Positions 18,190 through 27,646 are shown, numbered from the stretch's first letter. The stretch: 64,000 nucleotides of DNA from Flavobacterium sp. LC2016-01 (GCF_009711135.1 NZ_WMIC01000008.1:1-64000), one strand, 5' to 3'. Numbers and translations are program-made. The notes: generated by a model from the sequence alone, not told the origin.

Positions 18190-18226
18190 AAAGGCCAATA
18201 GTTTTCTAACTATTGGCCTTTTTTAT
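18190..18226 (+). terminator. Terminator of argS
   Basis: AAGGCCAATAGT / ACTATTGGCCTT hairpin with a T-run, 23 nt after the stop codon. Confidence 0.85.
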
Positions 18227-18270
18227 TGTTTTTGTGTCGTATTATTCCTGCAATTTACTTATTTCTGGGC

Positions 18271-18409
18271 TACTTTTGCTTTGAGTAAAATGAAACAAAT
18301 CTTTTAAAGATGCTTCCTTATATTTATTTTAACTATTTGAATTAGTATGCTTTTAGTGAAAATTGTAAAAGGATCAAACCGCCTAAATTTGAAATAGGCG
18401 GTTTTTTTT
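18271..18409 (+). ncRNA. Candidate small transcript between argS and DUF6607 gene
   Basis: The 413-bp gap after argS holds a second strong terminator (18376-18409) 150 bp beyond the argS terminator, with no ORF of note between. A TACTTTTG box at 18271-18278 fits a -7 element (TANNTTTG), so a transcript of about 125 nt could start near 18285. No good -33 element is seen. This is an inference from the orphan terminator and could instead be a backup terminator or a decayed gene. Confidence 0.25.
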
Positions 18410-18410
18410 A
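18376..18410 (+). terminator. Orphan terminator
   Basis: AAACCGCCTA / TAGGCGGTTT hairpin with an eight-T run, far from the argS stop codon. Confidence 0.75.
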
Positions 18411-18530
18411 TGACCTATTTTGTAATTAGTCTATTTATTAAATTCATTAATTACAAATTTAATATCATAAGTGTTGATGTTGAAAAATAAAGAGTTATTG
18501 TTAAAATTGTTTACTCAGTTTTAAATAAAA

Positions 18531-18566
18531 AAAAAAGCCGGTAATTTGGGGATTACCGGCTTTTAA
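18531..18566 (-). terminator. Terminator of DUF6607 gene
   Basis: AAAAGCCGGTAAT / ATTACCGGCTTTT hairpin with a long T-run on the minus strand. Confidence 0.85.
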
Positions 18567-18580
18567 CTAACAAAATATTT

Positions 18581-19486
18581 TTATTTCTTAACGAACTTGT
18601 CGATAATAGCATCAGATTCTGCTTTTGTTGCATCTGGTTTTAAGTCAAATAAAAGAGAATACAAAGCTTTACGATCAACTTTAGCTTCTAAGTTTAAGTC
18701 TTGTTTTCTGTCAAAAAGAACTTGCCATTTGTTACGAACGTTTTGCCAAAGATCTTTATTAGTAGCCCACCATTTTTGAGCAGCAGCACATTTAGAATCT
18801 GGAACTTTAGTGTAAACATCAAATCCTTTTTCTTGAGCTAAAAGAACATCTTTTCCACTGTCATCTCTAACTAGTTTGTCGTTGTCCTGCTCATGGTTCC
18901 ATCCTGTAGCAGTAATTTCATGTATGTTTCTTCTTTTTAAAACATTATAGTCGTTACGTTTTGTCTGCTCTCTTCTAGGAAGCGGTGCATCAGCAACATT
19001 TGACCAATAGTCTTGTCCGTCAACATGTACCCAAGTTGATGATCCTTCGTATCTTGGACTGTCATCTACTTGATATACTTTTTGAGTCCATTGACCTTTA
19101 ACGGCTTTTTTATCTAATTTTTTGTACTTCCAAGAAGTTCCTTTATCAAACGAATATAAATCTGTGTTTTCATAAAGCCAGTCTTGTCTCCAGTGTTTGA
19201 TGATCATATCATCGCTCACAATCAATAAATGCTGCATTACAATTTTATTAGGCGTATCGTCTAATAATTGAACCCATTCTAAAGCAGATTCATGTTTAGT
19301 TTCTGATGGCTTATAAGTAAGAGAATCTTTAGGGTATGAAAAAGTTTCTGTGAAATTGAATTTTACTTCATAACAACCGCACATTGATTTTATTGATTTA
19401 ATGTCTTGTTGTTTTTTGTCCTGGCTGAAACCAAGAGTACAAGTCAAAGCCATTACGGCCGATAAATAGAGGCTTTTTGTAATCAT
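18581..19486 (-). CDS. DUF6607 family protein, likely haem-locus exported protein
   Basis: 301 residues with an N-terminal signal (MITKSLYLSAVMALTCTLGFSQ). After the signal comes SIKSMCGCYEVKFNFTETF, then a region rich in aromatic residues with HEITATGWNHEQDN; it matches my recollection of the DUF6607 family. Biochemical role unknown. It is transcribed divergently from a TonB receptor/HmuY operon, and the two promoters are perfect mirror images, which suggests co-regulation and a role in haem or iron acquisition. Alternative: an unrelated exported protein sharing a promoter region by chance. Confidence 0.75.
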   Translation of the reverse strand: MITKSLYLSAVMALTCTLGFSQDKKQQDIKSIKSMCGCYEVKFNFTETFSYPKDSLTYKPSETKHESALEWVQLLDDTPNKIVMQHLLIVSDDMIIKHWRQDWLYENTDLYSFDKGTSWKYKKLDKKAVKGQWTQKVYQVDDSPRYEGSSTWVHVDGQDYWSNVADAPLPRREQTKRNDYNVLKRRNIHEITATGWNHEQDNDKLVRDDSGKDVLLAQEKGFDVYTKVPDSKCAAAQKWWATNKDLWQNVRNKWQVLFDRKQDLNLEAKVDRKALYSLLFDLKPDATKAESDAIIDKFVKK

Positions 19487-19512
19487 AACTTATTGTTTTG
19501 TTTTTAATTTTT

Positions 19513-19563
19513 GCAAATATATAAATTTTATTTAGAACAAATAAAAATAGTTTATATATTTGC
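19513..19563. promoter_or_regulatory. Mirror-image divergent promoter pair
   Basis: GCAAATATATAAA (19513-19525) and its exact reverse complement TTTATATATTTGC (19551-19563) flank 25 bp. Each arm carries a TATATTTG -7 box: 19555-19562 for the plus-strand receptor, and 19514-19521 read leftwards for the DUF6607 gene (with minus-strand TTTG at 19538-19541). The central ATTTAGAAC is a candidate regulator half-site. Confidence 0.7.
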
Positions 19564-19589
19564 GCCATTATTAAGACTGAATAAAAATA

Positions 19590-21695
19590 ATGAAAATTAA
19601 AATTACCTTTTTTGCTGGACTTCTTTTTTGTACTTACTCTTTTGCTCAGCAAAAAGATAGTATTGTTTCTCAGGAAAAACTTTCTGAGGTTGTTGTTACT
19701 GGTCAAATCGAGCCTCAATCTATAAAAAAGTCTGTATACAATGTTCGAGTTATTTCTAATAAGGATATCAAGAATTTGGCAGCAAATAATTTATCAGATG
19801 TGTTAAATCAATATTTAAATATTACAGTTACACCAAGTGGGACAAGTGGTCGTTCGACAGTTTCATTATTTGGATTGGATGCGCAATATTTTAAAATTTT
19901 GGTTGATAATGTTCCATTGGTTAACGAGGGCGGTTTAGGAAACAATACTGATCTTTCGCAAATTAACCTTAATGATGTAGAACGCATCGAGATTGTAGAA
20001 GGTGCAATGGGAGTTGTTTATGGGGCAAATGCAGTAAGCGGTGTTCTTAATATTATTACAAAAAAATATTCGAAGTATAAATGGGATATTAATGTTGCCG
20101 CTCAAGAAGAAACAGTTGGTGACGAATATTCTCTTTTTGATGAAGGAAGGCATATTCAGAATTTACGCATTGGTCATACTTTTAGTGAAAATTGGTATGT
20201 AAGTGCCGGAATTAATAGAAATGATTTTCAGGGTTATTTAGGAGATAAGAATGGCAAAAATTATATAGAAAATGATGGTACTAGAGGATATAGCTGGTTG
20301 CCAAAAGAGCAATTAAATGGTACAGCTTTGATTTCGTATCAAAAAGCTAATTTCCGTTTTTTTTACCGATTTGAATTTTTAGACGAAGATGTAGATTATT
20401 ATAATAGTACCGTGCAATCTGGTTTTAATACTACCTCTTATCGTTATGCTGAAGATAGCAGGTATTTTACAAATCGATATTTTAATAATTTGAATGCTAT
20501 TGGTAAAATGTTTTCGCAAGTAAATTATAATATTACCGTTACGCATCAAAAGCAAGAAAGAGATATTGAAGATTTTAGATATAATTTATATACCAGAGAT
20601 GAATCACTTAATGTGAGAGTAAAAGACCAATCGATGGAAGTGCTTTCTTCGATGGGAACATTCAATAACTTTTTTGAAAGTAAAACATTAGATTTTCAGT
20701 TAGGATACGAATTTGTAAATAATCAAGGTTTTTCTCTAGTTCAGGAGGCAAACAAAGTTTATGTTCCCGTTCAAAAAACATTAGAAAACTATGATTTCTT
20801 CGCTTCTGCAGAAATTTTAGCGACAGAACGATTTTCTATAAAACCAGGAATACGTTTTTCTGCTCAGTCAAAATTTGACAATCAATACGCTTCCTCAATT
20901 GCTTTGAGATATTTATTTGATAAAGGCTTAGAGCTAAGAGGTTCTTTTGGCACTGGATTTAGAACGCCAAATTTTAACGAATTATATTCAAAACAAATTT
21001 TCGATGGCCACTTTTTTGTGGGAAATGAAAATTTAGTTCCTGAAAAAAGTACTTCTTATGAAGTGAGTGTCAAAAAAGTAACGGCTTTTTCATCTGGACT
21101 GCAAATGGCAAATACATTTGCTGGAAGTTATTTAGATTTAAAAGATAAAATCGATCAGGCATTTGTTGGAGATAATCCAGACACAGGAAGTCCGATGTAT
21201 CAATTTATCAATATTAGTAAATACAGAATGTGGAACTTTTCTTCGACCAATCAGTTTAGGTTGGATAATCTGACTTTTAATATTGGTGCGACTTTAGCTG
21301 GGGTTTCTCAAAATATTGATAATGGAGAAAACGGCGTGAGTGATCCATTTTTGTACACTTTAAATTTAAACGCAAGTATTTCTTATATGTTTCCAAAATG
21401 GAAAACAGTTGTTTCGGGATATTATAAATACAACGGAAAAGCACAGCAATTTACCGAAGGAAGTTCTGGTTTTGTTTTGTCTGAAGTTGATCCAAGTAGT
21501 TGGCTTGATGCTTCAATTAGACAGAATTTCTTCAAAAATCATTTAGAAGTTTCCCTTGGCGCTAGAAACATTTTTAATATAGTTAATGTAAACAGAACAA
21601 ATGGTAGTACAGGAGCTCATGCTTCAGGCTCAGATGTAATGCTCGCATATGGACGTTCTTACTTTTTAAAATTAGCATATAACCTTAATCTTTAA
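19590..21695 (+). CDS. TonB-dependent receptor, HmuR-like
   Basis: 701 residues. Signal peptide about 1-19 (FAQQ), then a TonB-box-like region (LSEVVVTGQIEPQSIKKS), plug domain (about 35-150; VERIEIVEGAMGVVYGANAVSGVLNIITKK is split across 130-160) and a 22-strand-type barrel ending in a hydrophobic strand (FLKLAYNLNL). Unlike the receptor at 13,648-16,065, no CarboxypepD_reg domain is present. The HmuY-type gene 17 bp downstream points to haem as the substrate. Energised by TonB/ExbBD encoded elsewhere. Confidence 0.85.
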   Translation: MKIKITFFAGLLFCTYSFAQQKDSIVSQEKLSEVVVTGQIEPQSIKKSVYNVRVISNKDIKNLAANNLSDVLNQYLNITVTPSGTSGRSTVSLFGLDAQYFKILVDNVPLVNEGGLGNNTDLSQINLNDVERIEIVEGAMGVVYGANAVSGVLNIITKKYSKYKWDINVAAQEETVGDEYSLFDEGRHIQNLRIGHTFSENWYVSAGINRNDFQGYLGDKNGKNYIENDGTRGYSWLPKEQLNGTALISYQKANFRFFYRFEFLDEDVDYYNSTVQSGFNTTSYRYAEDSRYFTNRYFNNLNAIGKMFSQVNYNITVTHQKQERDIEDFRYNLYTRDESLNVRVKDQSMEVLSSMGTFNNFFESKTLDFQLGYEFVNNQGFSLVQEANKVYVPVQKTLENYDFFASAEILATERFSIKPGIRFSAQSKFDNQYASSIALRYLFDKGLELRGSFGTGFRTPNFNELYSKQIFDGHFFVGNENLVPEKSTSYEVSVKKVTAFSSGLQMANTFAGSYLDLKDKIDQAFVGDNPDTGSPMYQFINISKYRMWNFSSTNQFRLDNLTFNIGATLAGVSQNIDNGENGVSDPFLYTLNLNASISYMFPKWKTVVSGYYKYNGKAQQFTEGSSGFVLSEVDPSSWLDASIRQNFFKNHLEVSLGARNIFNIVNVNRTNGSTGAHASGSDVMLAYGRSYFLKLAYNLNL

Positions 21696-21712
21696 TATAA
21701 ATATAGAATACA

Positions 21713-22792
21713 ATGAAAAAGTTATTATTTTTATCAATCGCGTTACTATCACTAGCATCATGCTCAAATGATGACGATAATAAAGTTGAGATCCCAACTG
21801 TGGGAGAAACTTTGAAGACTTCTGTTGGTGGGCCAAACCAACCAAATCAACTTTATCTTGATTTAAGTGCTGCAGAAACTAAATCAGTAAACAGAGCGTC
21901 TTGGGATTTGGGATTTTCTTCTGGTTCAGATTTTAGAGTAATCATCAATGGTTCTCTTAAAATGGCTGTAAAAAAATTAGCTACTTCAGATATTACTTTG
22001 TCTCAGGTGGCTGATGTAAATGTTTCAGTTGGAGCAGGTGAAACTCTTGTATCTAATGGTTATGTTGATAACCCAACTGGAGTTTTAGCTGGCGAGGGAG
22101 CAGGTAAAGGAACAGCAATTGCTGAAATTTCTGCTACAGATGCTGACAACAAAGTATACTTAGTAAATCTAGGATTTGCAATTTCTACTACTACGCCAGG
22201 TGTTGGTTCAGTAAGTGTTGATGGAGATGCAAGAGGATGGAAAAAAGTTAGAATCTTAAGAAGCGGAAATGGATATAAAATTCAATATGCTGATTTGACT
22301 TCGACAACTTTTACAGAGAAAACAATCTCAAAAGATACCGACTTTAATTTTTCATTTTTTAGTCTAGTTTCAGGTAATACTGTTTCAGTAGAACCAGCAA
22401 AAGCGAAATGGGATTTGAATTTCACAACTTTTACGAATTACTTAAACATGGGAAGTGGTGAAGTAACATACGGTTATGCTGATTTTATTACTACAAACTC
22501 AAAAGGAGGAACACAAGTTTATCAGGTATTAACTTCTGTTAAAACTTATGAGGCTTTTGCAAAAGCAGATGTAGTTGAAGCAAACTTTACTGTTTCTGCA
22601 ACAGATCAAAGAATAATTGGAGCTAACTGGAGAAATGGTGGTGGACCAACTTCATTACCAAGTATTAGAACAGATCGTTTTTATGTTGTAAAAGATGCAG
22701 CTGGAAATTACTATAAAGTTAAGTTCCTAGCTATGACAAATGATGCAGGTTTAAGAGGAAATACTACTTTGGAGTATGCAATTTTAAAATAA
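21713..22792 (+). CDS. HmuY-like haem-binding lipoprotein
   Basis: 359 residues with lipobox LLSLASC (Cys17) followed by an Asp/Asn stretch (SNDDDNK) that may be a surface export signal in Bacteroidota lipoproteins. Motifs SVNRASWDLGFSSGSDFRV (about residues 60-80) and a second WDLNFTTFTNYL block mark the HmuY domain, known in Porphyromonas gingivalis as a haemophore. Position directly after the receptor supports a haem uptake pair. Haem ligands cannot be read with confidence. Confidence 0.8.
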   Translation: MKKLLFLSIALLSLASCSNDDDNKVEIPTVGETLKTSVGGPNQPNQLYLDLSAAETKSVNRASWDLGFSSGSDFRVIINGSLKMAVKKLATSDITLSQVADVNVSVGAGETLVSNGYVDNPTGVLAGEGAGKGTAIAEISATDADNKVYLVNLGFAISTTTPGVGSVSVDGDARGWKKVRILRSGNGYKIQYADLTSTTFTEKTISKDTDFNFSFFSLVSGNTVSVEPAKAKWDLNFTTFTNYLNMGSGEVTYGYADFITTNSKGGTQVYQVLTSVKTYEAFAKADVVEANFTVSATDQRIIGANWRNGGGPTSLPSIRTDRFYVVKDAAGNYYKVKFLAMTNDAGLRGNTTLEYAILK

Positions 22793-22900
22793 TTCGTAAA
22801 AATGAAAAAATCTAAAAAGATCATTTCATTTTAACTTATGATGTTTCGGCATCGATATTTAGTTAATCATTAGCTTTGTTTTTTTTATTTTTTTTTTGAT

Positions 22901-22932
22901 AAAGAGGTTAGATTCGTCTGGCCTCTTTTTTT
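22901..22932 (+). terminator. Terminator of haem operon
   Basis: AAGAGG ... CCTCTT hairpin with partial inner pairing, followed by a T-run; about 110 bp after the HmuY gene. Confidence 0.55.
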
Positions 22933-22957
22933 GTTTTTTACTTTGTTGCTAAAAACA

Positions 22958-22987
22958 ATTGTTAATTAAGGTTTAATCTTATCTTTG
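22958..22987 (+). promoter_or_regulatory. Promoter of SGNH/MBOAT operon
   Basis: TATCTTTG at 22980-22987 preceded at 18 bp by ATTG (22958-22961), a weak -33 element. Confidence 0.5.
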
Positions 22988-23069
22988 CACATATTTTTTC
23001 ATAATAAATTAGAGGAAATTTCGTTCAAATTAGTTTTTGTAATTAATCCTTTAAAATTTAAAATTACTA

Positions 23070-24551
23070 GTGAATACAAAATCATATTTTTTTCAGTCTT
23101 TCGCCATTGTTGCATTAGCATTTGTTGCTTTTATTGGATTCAAGCAAGTTTTGCCTAATAAAATTTTTTCTGAAAGCAAAATCAATTCGAAAAACGTATT
23201 AATCGACAGTTTGCTTTTGGAAGCTGTTGCTAAAGATTCTTTAACAGAAAACGACAGCATTGACGCAATCGAAGACGCTCAAGGAAAAGAAGAAATCGTT
23301 TATGAAAATATCGAAGGAATTGAATTTCCATCTGAAACTTTTGATAATTATAAAGGATATCAATACCTGATTTCGTTTTATGAAAAGTTATATCAATTAG
23401 AAAAAAATCCAGAATCGAATGTCAGAATTGCGTATTACGGTGATTCAATGACCGATGGCGACTTAATTGTTCAAGATGTAAGAAGCAATTATCAGGAACG
23501 TTTTGGAGGAAATGGCGTTGGTTTCGTTTCGATTACTTCAGAATCTGCGGCGTCGCGCGGTTCTGTAAAATCTACTTATTCTAAAAACTGGAAAACACAG
23601 TCGTATTTAAATGTGAAAAGACCTTCAAGCCCTTTTGGAGTAAACGGACATGTGTTTTTTGCCAATGATAAAACCAATCCAACTTGGGTGCAATACGAAG
23701 CTGGAACTAATAAATATTCTACTACTTTAGATAATCCAACTTTGTTTTACGGAAAAGCTTCTAAAAATGGTAAAGTGAATTTTATTATCGGAAAAGATAC
23801 GCTGAAGAAAAATCTGAATCCGAATAATTTAGTTAATACTTTAAAAGTAAATTCGGGTCACTTAAAAGCTTTTAAAGCTAATTTCGTAAGTGCAGATTCG
23901 ATTCCAATTTATGGTTTCAATTTTGATAACGGAAGCGGTGTTCACGTAGATAACTTCTCTCAAAGAGGAAATTCAGGATTGCCAATTTCGATGTTTAATG
24001 CCAATGTAATGCAAGGTTTTAATCGCAGTCTGAAATATGATTTGATTATTTTGCATTACGGAACGAACGTGTTGAATTACGGAACCAAAAATTATGCTTG
24101 GTACGAAAGAGGAATGACGAAAACAGTAAATAAGATAAAAGAATCTTTTCCAGGCGTTTCAATTTTAATTGTTTCAACAGCAGATAAATCGACCAAATAT
24201 GATTTGGAAATGAAAACAGATTCGGCTGTTGTGCCTTTAATGCGATCACAAAAAAGATATGCGTTGGATACGGAGTCTGGTTTTGTGAATTTATATACTT
24301 TGATGGGCGGCGACGGATCGATGGTAAAATGGGTTGATGAAACTCCGGCCAAAGCCAATAAAGATTACACGCACTTTAACCAGCGTGGAGCAAAAGCAAT
24401 TGGAAATTTATTATATACTCAATTAAATAAAGGTTACGAAGAATATAAAATATTGCGTGAAAAACGCGAAGCTGTTTCGAATCAGAAAAGAGCAGCTCGA
24501 AAAACCAATGCAGATTCTACCTCTGTTATAAAAGATAGTGTAAATGAATAA
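23070..24551 (+). CDS. SGNH/GDSL family hydrolase, membrane-anchored
   Basis: 493 residues beginning at GTG 23070, the only suitable start. One N-terminal membrane segment (about 7-25) places the rest in the periplasm. Block I YYGDSMTDG gives nucleophile Ser126; the catalytic pair Asp432 and His435 is in KDYTHFNQRG; HYGTNVLNYG is the block III region. Roughly 200 residues inserted between blocks I and III may form a carbohydrate-binding module, as in AlgX/PatB-type acetyltransferases. The C-terminal tail is Lys/Arg-rich. It overlaps the next gene by 8 bp (ATGAATAA), so this is an operon. Role inferred: acetyl transfer to, or removal from, a glycan. Confidence 0.8.
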   Translation: MNTKSYFFQSFAIVALAFVAFIGFKQVLPNKIFSESKINSKNVLIDSLLLEAVAKDSLTENDSIDAIEDAQGKEEIVYENIEGIEFPSETFDNYKGYQYLISFYEKLYQLEKNPESNVRIAYYGDSMTDGDLIVQDVRSNYQERFGGNGVGFVSITSESAASRGSVKSTYSKNWKTQSYLNVKRPSSPFGVNGHVFFANDKTNPTWVQYEAGTNKYSTTLDNPTLFYGKASKNGKVNFIIGKDTLKKNLNPNNLVNTLKVNSGHLKAFKANFVSADSIPIYGFNFDNGSGVHVDNFSQRGNSGLPISMFNANVMQGFNRSLKYDLIILHYGTNVLNYGTKNYAWYERGMTKTVNKIKESFPGVSILIVSTADKSTKYDLEMKTDSAVVPLMRSQKRYALDTESGFVNLYTLMGGDGSMVKWVDETPAKANKDYTHFNQRGAKAIGNLLYTQLNKGYEEYKILREKREAVSNQKRAARKTNADSTSVIKDSVNE

Positions 24552-25962
24552 ACTGATTATTTTTTTCTGTTGTCTTTTTTTATCTCCAAATGATAAGACA
24601 CAAAAAACAGATTCACTTCCAACAACAAAAAATATGATTCATAAAGTCGATTCAATCGTAGCTGATCCTGCTTCTGATGATCAAATTTATAATGCGAAAG
24701 TATTAAATGATTTTTTCGAAAAGTTAAAGGAAAATGAAAACCATAACAATCAAAAAATAAACATTGTTCATATTGGCGATTCGCATATTCAGGGCGATTT
24801 AATGACCAATGAAGTGCGTAAAAAACTGCAGCAGCAATTTGGAAATGCCGGCAGAGGTTTAGTTTTTCCGTATCAGCTTGCTAAGACAAACGGATCTTAT
24901 AATGAACGTTTTTATTCAAACAGAACTTGGGAAAGCTATCGAAATATTCTTCCAACAAAAAATGCTCCTATTGGTTTAAGCGGTATCGGGCTTTGGCGTG
25001 ACAACGGCGGTTTTGCAGTAGAATTGCGAGTGAAGGACATGGCTTATAAATTTAATACGATAAAAATTATTACGCCGCAAAATCAGCATATGTTTGATTT
25101 AGCAACTTCATCTCAAGTCAATTTGATTCAGTCTTCAGAGAAAAAAGTAATCACGCATAAAATTAAAAAAGGAGAAGCAATTTCGACGATTGCAGACAAA
25201 TACAATATTTCGGTTACGGATATTAAAAAAGCTAACGGATTAAAATCAAATAATATTCGTGCGGGCCGAACATTGAAAATTCCGACAAACGAAACGAAAC
25301 AGAAAACGATTAAAAGTTCTGAATTTGTTCCTTTAAATTTAGAAACAGATTCTTTTTGTCATTATTACAATTCAGATAAAGCTTTAGAGAAAATTTATTT
25401 GGTTCCGAATAAAGAAGTTTCAAAATACGAATTAAACGGAATTGTTTTAGAAAAAGATGCTCCGGGAATATTATACAGTGGTATTGGCGTAAACGGCGCT
25501 AAATATTCAGATTACAATAAATATCCTTTGTTTTTTGAACAGCTGAAAGCAGTGCATCCAGATTTACTTGTTTTTTCACTCGGAACAAATGAAAGTTATG
25601 ACAAATTAGAAACTGAAAGTTATATTAGACATTTGAGAGAATTTATAAGCAATATCAAAGCTCAAAATATAAATGTTCCAATAATCGTGATGACGCCGCC
25701 GCCATCTTTGCTTAGAAAAAAGCCCAATACTTACATTCGAGATTATACAAAAGAAATTTTGGAAATCGCAGAAAAAGACGGTTTTGCCGTTTGGGATTTA
25801 TACGATGAATTTGGAGGAATGGACGGAATTCGGAAATTAAAAACTCAGAAATTAATTGGTCCAGACTGGGTTCATTATTCTAAAAAAGGATATGAAAAAC
25901 AAGGCGACTTGTTTGCACAGGCAGTTTTAAAAGCATACGATAATTTTAAATCAAAGAATTAA
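24544..25962 (+). CDS. SGNH hydrolase with internal LysM domain
   Basis: 472 residues. Signal-like N-terminus (IIFFCCLFL), block I VHIGDSHIQGD with Ser80, FSLGTNESYD, and a C-terminal Asp441/His444 pair in DWVHYSKKG. A LysM module (about 204-248: HKIKKGEAISTIADKYNI ... GRTLKIP) is inserted between block I and block III, which points to peptidoglycan or another N-acetylglucosamine polymer as the target. Together with the partner SGNH protein and the MBOAT acyltransferase it resembles PatA/PatB or AlgI/AlgJ-type O-acetylation machines. Confidence 0.82.
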   Translation: MNKLIIFFCCLFLSPNDKTQKTDSLPTTKNMIHKVDSIVADPASDDQIYNAKVLNDFFEKLKENENHNNQKINIVHIGDSHIQGDLMTNEVRKKLQQQFGNAGRGLVFPYQLAKTNGSYNERFYSNRTWESYRNILPTKNAPIGLSGIGLWRDNGGFAVELRVKDMAYKFNTIKIITPQNQHMFDLATSSQVNLIQSSEKKVITHKIKKGEAISTIADKYNISVTDIKKANGLKSNNIRAGRTLKIPTNETKQKTIKSSEFVPLNLETDSFCHYYNSDKALEKIYLVPNKEVSKYELNGIVLEKDAPGILYSGIGVNGAKYSDYNKYPLFFEQLKAVHPDLLVFSLGTNESYDKLETESYIRHLREFISNIKAQNINVPIIVMTPPPSLLRKKPNTYIRDYTKEILEIAEKDGFAVWDLYDEFGGMDGIRKLKTQKLIGPDWVHYSKKGYEKQGDLFAQAVLKAYDNFKSKN

Positions 25963-25963
25963 A

Positions 25964-27646
25964 TTGATAACAATAGATAGCATTAATGATTGGTTCATCC
26001 AAAATTTTGGTGCAATTGCAATAGAACAAGTTAAAGGCTGGTTTGTTTATAATCCAGACGAAAAACTATTATTTAATACGGGTTTATTCCTAGGATTATT
26101 TCTGGTTTTTTATTTTGTGTATGCTTTTTTACGCAAAACATTTTATTTGAGATTAACCTATGTTATTCTTTTCTCGCTTTTCTTTTATTACAAGTCAAGC
26201 GGTGTTTACTTTTTGCTTTTATTACTTTCCTCAGTTGTAGATTATGGACTGAGCCAGATTATTTATAGAGCAACAAAAGACAGTACCAAGAAAATATATC
26301 TTGTAATCAGTGTAATCTTGAATTTAGGATTGCTGGGCTATTTCAAGTATATGAATTTCATGATTGTGACTTTCAATGATATGTTTTATGGTAATTTTAA
26401 GCTTCATGATGTTTTTCTTCCTGTCGGAATTTCGTTTTATACTTTTCAGTCGATGAGTTATATTATCGAAATTTATCGTGAAGAAATTAAGCCAACAAAA
26501 AATTACATCGAATATTTATTTTTCGTTTCATTTTTCCCGCAGTTAGTTGCCGGACCAATTGTACGTGCAAAAGATTTTCTTCCGCAGATTTATCAAAAAT
26601 TAAATCTGACAAAACAAGATGTAAACAATGCTTTGTTTTTGATTATTGGCGGATTAATCAAGAAAACCGTAATCTCAAATTATATTTCAATAAACTTCGT
26701 TGATCGTGTTTTTGATACGCCAATGAGTTATACTTCGTTCGAGAATTTGATGGCTTCATATGGTTATGCAATTCAAATTTATTGCGATTTCTCAGGATAT
26801 TCAGATATGGCAATCGGAATCGCTTTATTGCTCGGATTCAAATTGCCGGTCAACTTTAGAACGCCTTATAAATCAACTTCGATTACCGATTTTTGGAGAA
26901 GATGGCATATTTCGCTTTCAACTTGGCTGAAAGATTTCTTATATATTTCGATGGGAGGAAACCGTGAAGGTTCTTTCGCCGGATATTTATTCCCAAGTTT
27001 ATTCTTCTTCGGATTATTGCTTTGGGGAATTACAAGTTACAATACCAGTATAATTCCGCTGATTGTTGCATCAGTTTCAATAGTGCTTTTTTGTTTGTCA
27101 TTTCTGCTTTCCAGCAAAAAGAAACAAACTTTAGTAACGAATCTGAATTTATTCACCACAATGCTTTTGGGTGGATTGTGGCACGGAGCAGGAGCACAGT
27201 TCATTGTTTGGGGAGCTTTGCACGGATTAGCTTTGGCAATTCATAAAATTTTTGTCGAATTTTTTCCTTCTAAAAAAGATAAAAAACCGAATTTCTTGTG
27301 GAGATTCTTTTCAATTTTAATCACATTCCATTTTGTGGTTTTCTGCTGGATCTTTTTCAGAGCCAGAGATTTTGAAACAGCCTTGCAGGTAATTAATAAT
27401 ATTGGACAATTAACATTCGAACCAGAACTTTGGAAAACAATCGTTATAGGCTATAAAAACGTATTCGGATTAATGTTATTTGGTTATGTTTGGCATTTCT
27501 TGCCAGAATCTTTCACAAACGGAATGAAATCTGTTTTTGATAAAACACCGTTGTTAATAAAAGCGGTAATTCTAGGTTTCGTTTACTGGATTGTTTACGC
27601 AACAGCAGTAGCGGGATCACAGCCGTTTATTTATTTTCAATTTTAA
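25964..27646 (+). CDS. MBOAT family O-acyltransferase
   Basis: 560 residues from TTG 25964, one base after the preceding stop codon; no near ATG exists, so translation probably relies on re-initiation. Polytopic membrane protein with MBOAT hallmarks: FFPQLVAGPIVRAKDF, DFWRRWHISLSTWLKDFLY and GGLWHGAGAQFIVWGALHG (catalytic His region). AlgI/PatA/DltB-like proteins move acetyl groups across the membrane to an SGNH partner; both likely partners lie directly upstream. The glycan acceptor is not known. Confidence 0.88.
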   Translation: MITIDSINDWFIQNFGAIAIEQVKGWFVYNPDEKLLFNTGLFLGLFLVFYFVYAFLRKTFYLRLTYVILFSLFFYYKSSGVYFLLLLLSSVVDYGLSQIIYRATKDSTKKIYLVISVILNLGLLGYFKYMNFMIVTFNDMFYGNFKLHDVFLPVGISFYTFQSMSYIIEIYREEIKPTKNYIEYLFFVSFFPQLVAGPIVRAKDFLPQIYQKLNLTKQDVNNALFLIIGGLIKKTVISNYISINFVDRVFDTPMSYTSFENLMASYGYAIQIYCDFSGYSDMAIGIALLLGFKLPVNFRTPYKSTSITDFWRRWHISLSTWLKDFLYISMGGNREGSFAGYLFPSLFFFGLLLWGITSYNTSIIPLIVASVSIVLFCLSFLLSSKKKQTLVTNLNLFTTMLLGGLWHGAGAQFIVWGALHGLALAIHKIFVEFFPSKKDKKPNFLWRFFSILITFHFVVFCWIFFRARDFETALQVINNIGQLTFEPELWKTIVIGYKNVFGLMLFGYVWHFLPESFTNGMKSVFDKTPLLIKAVILGFVYWIVYATAVAGSQPFIYFQF

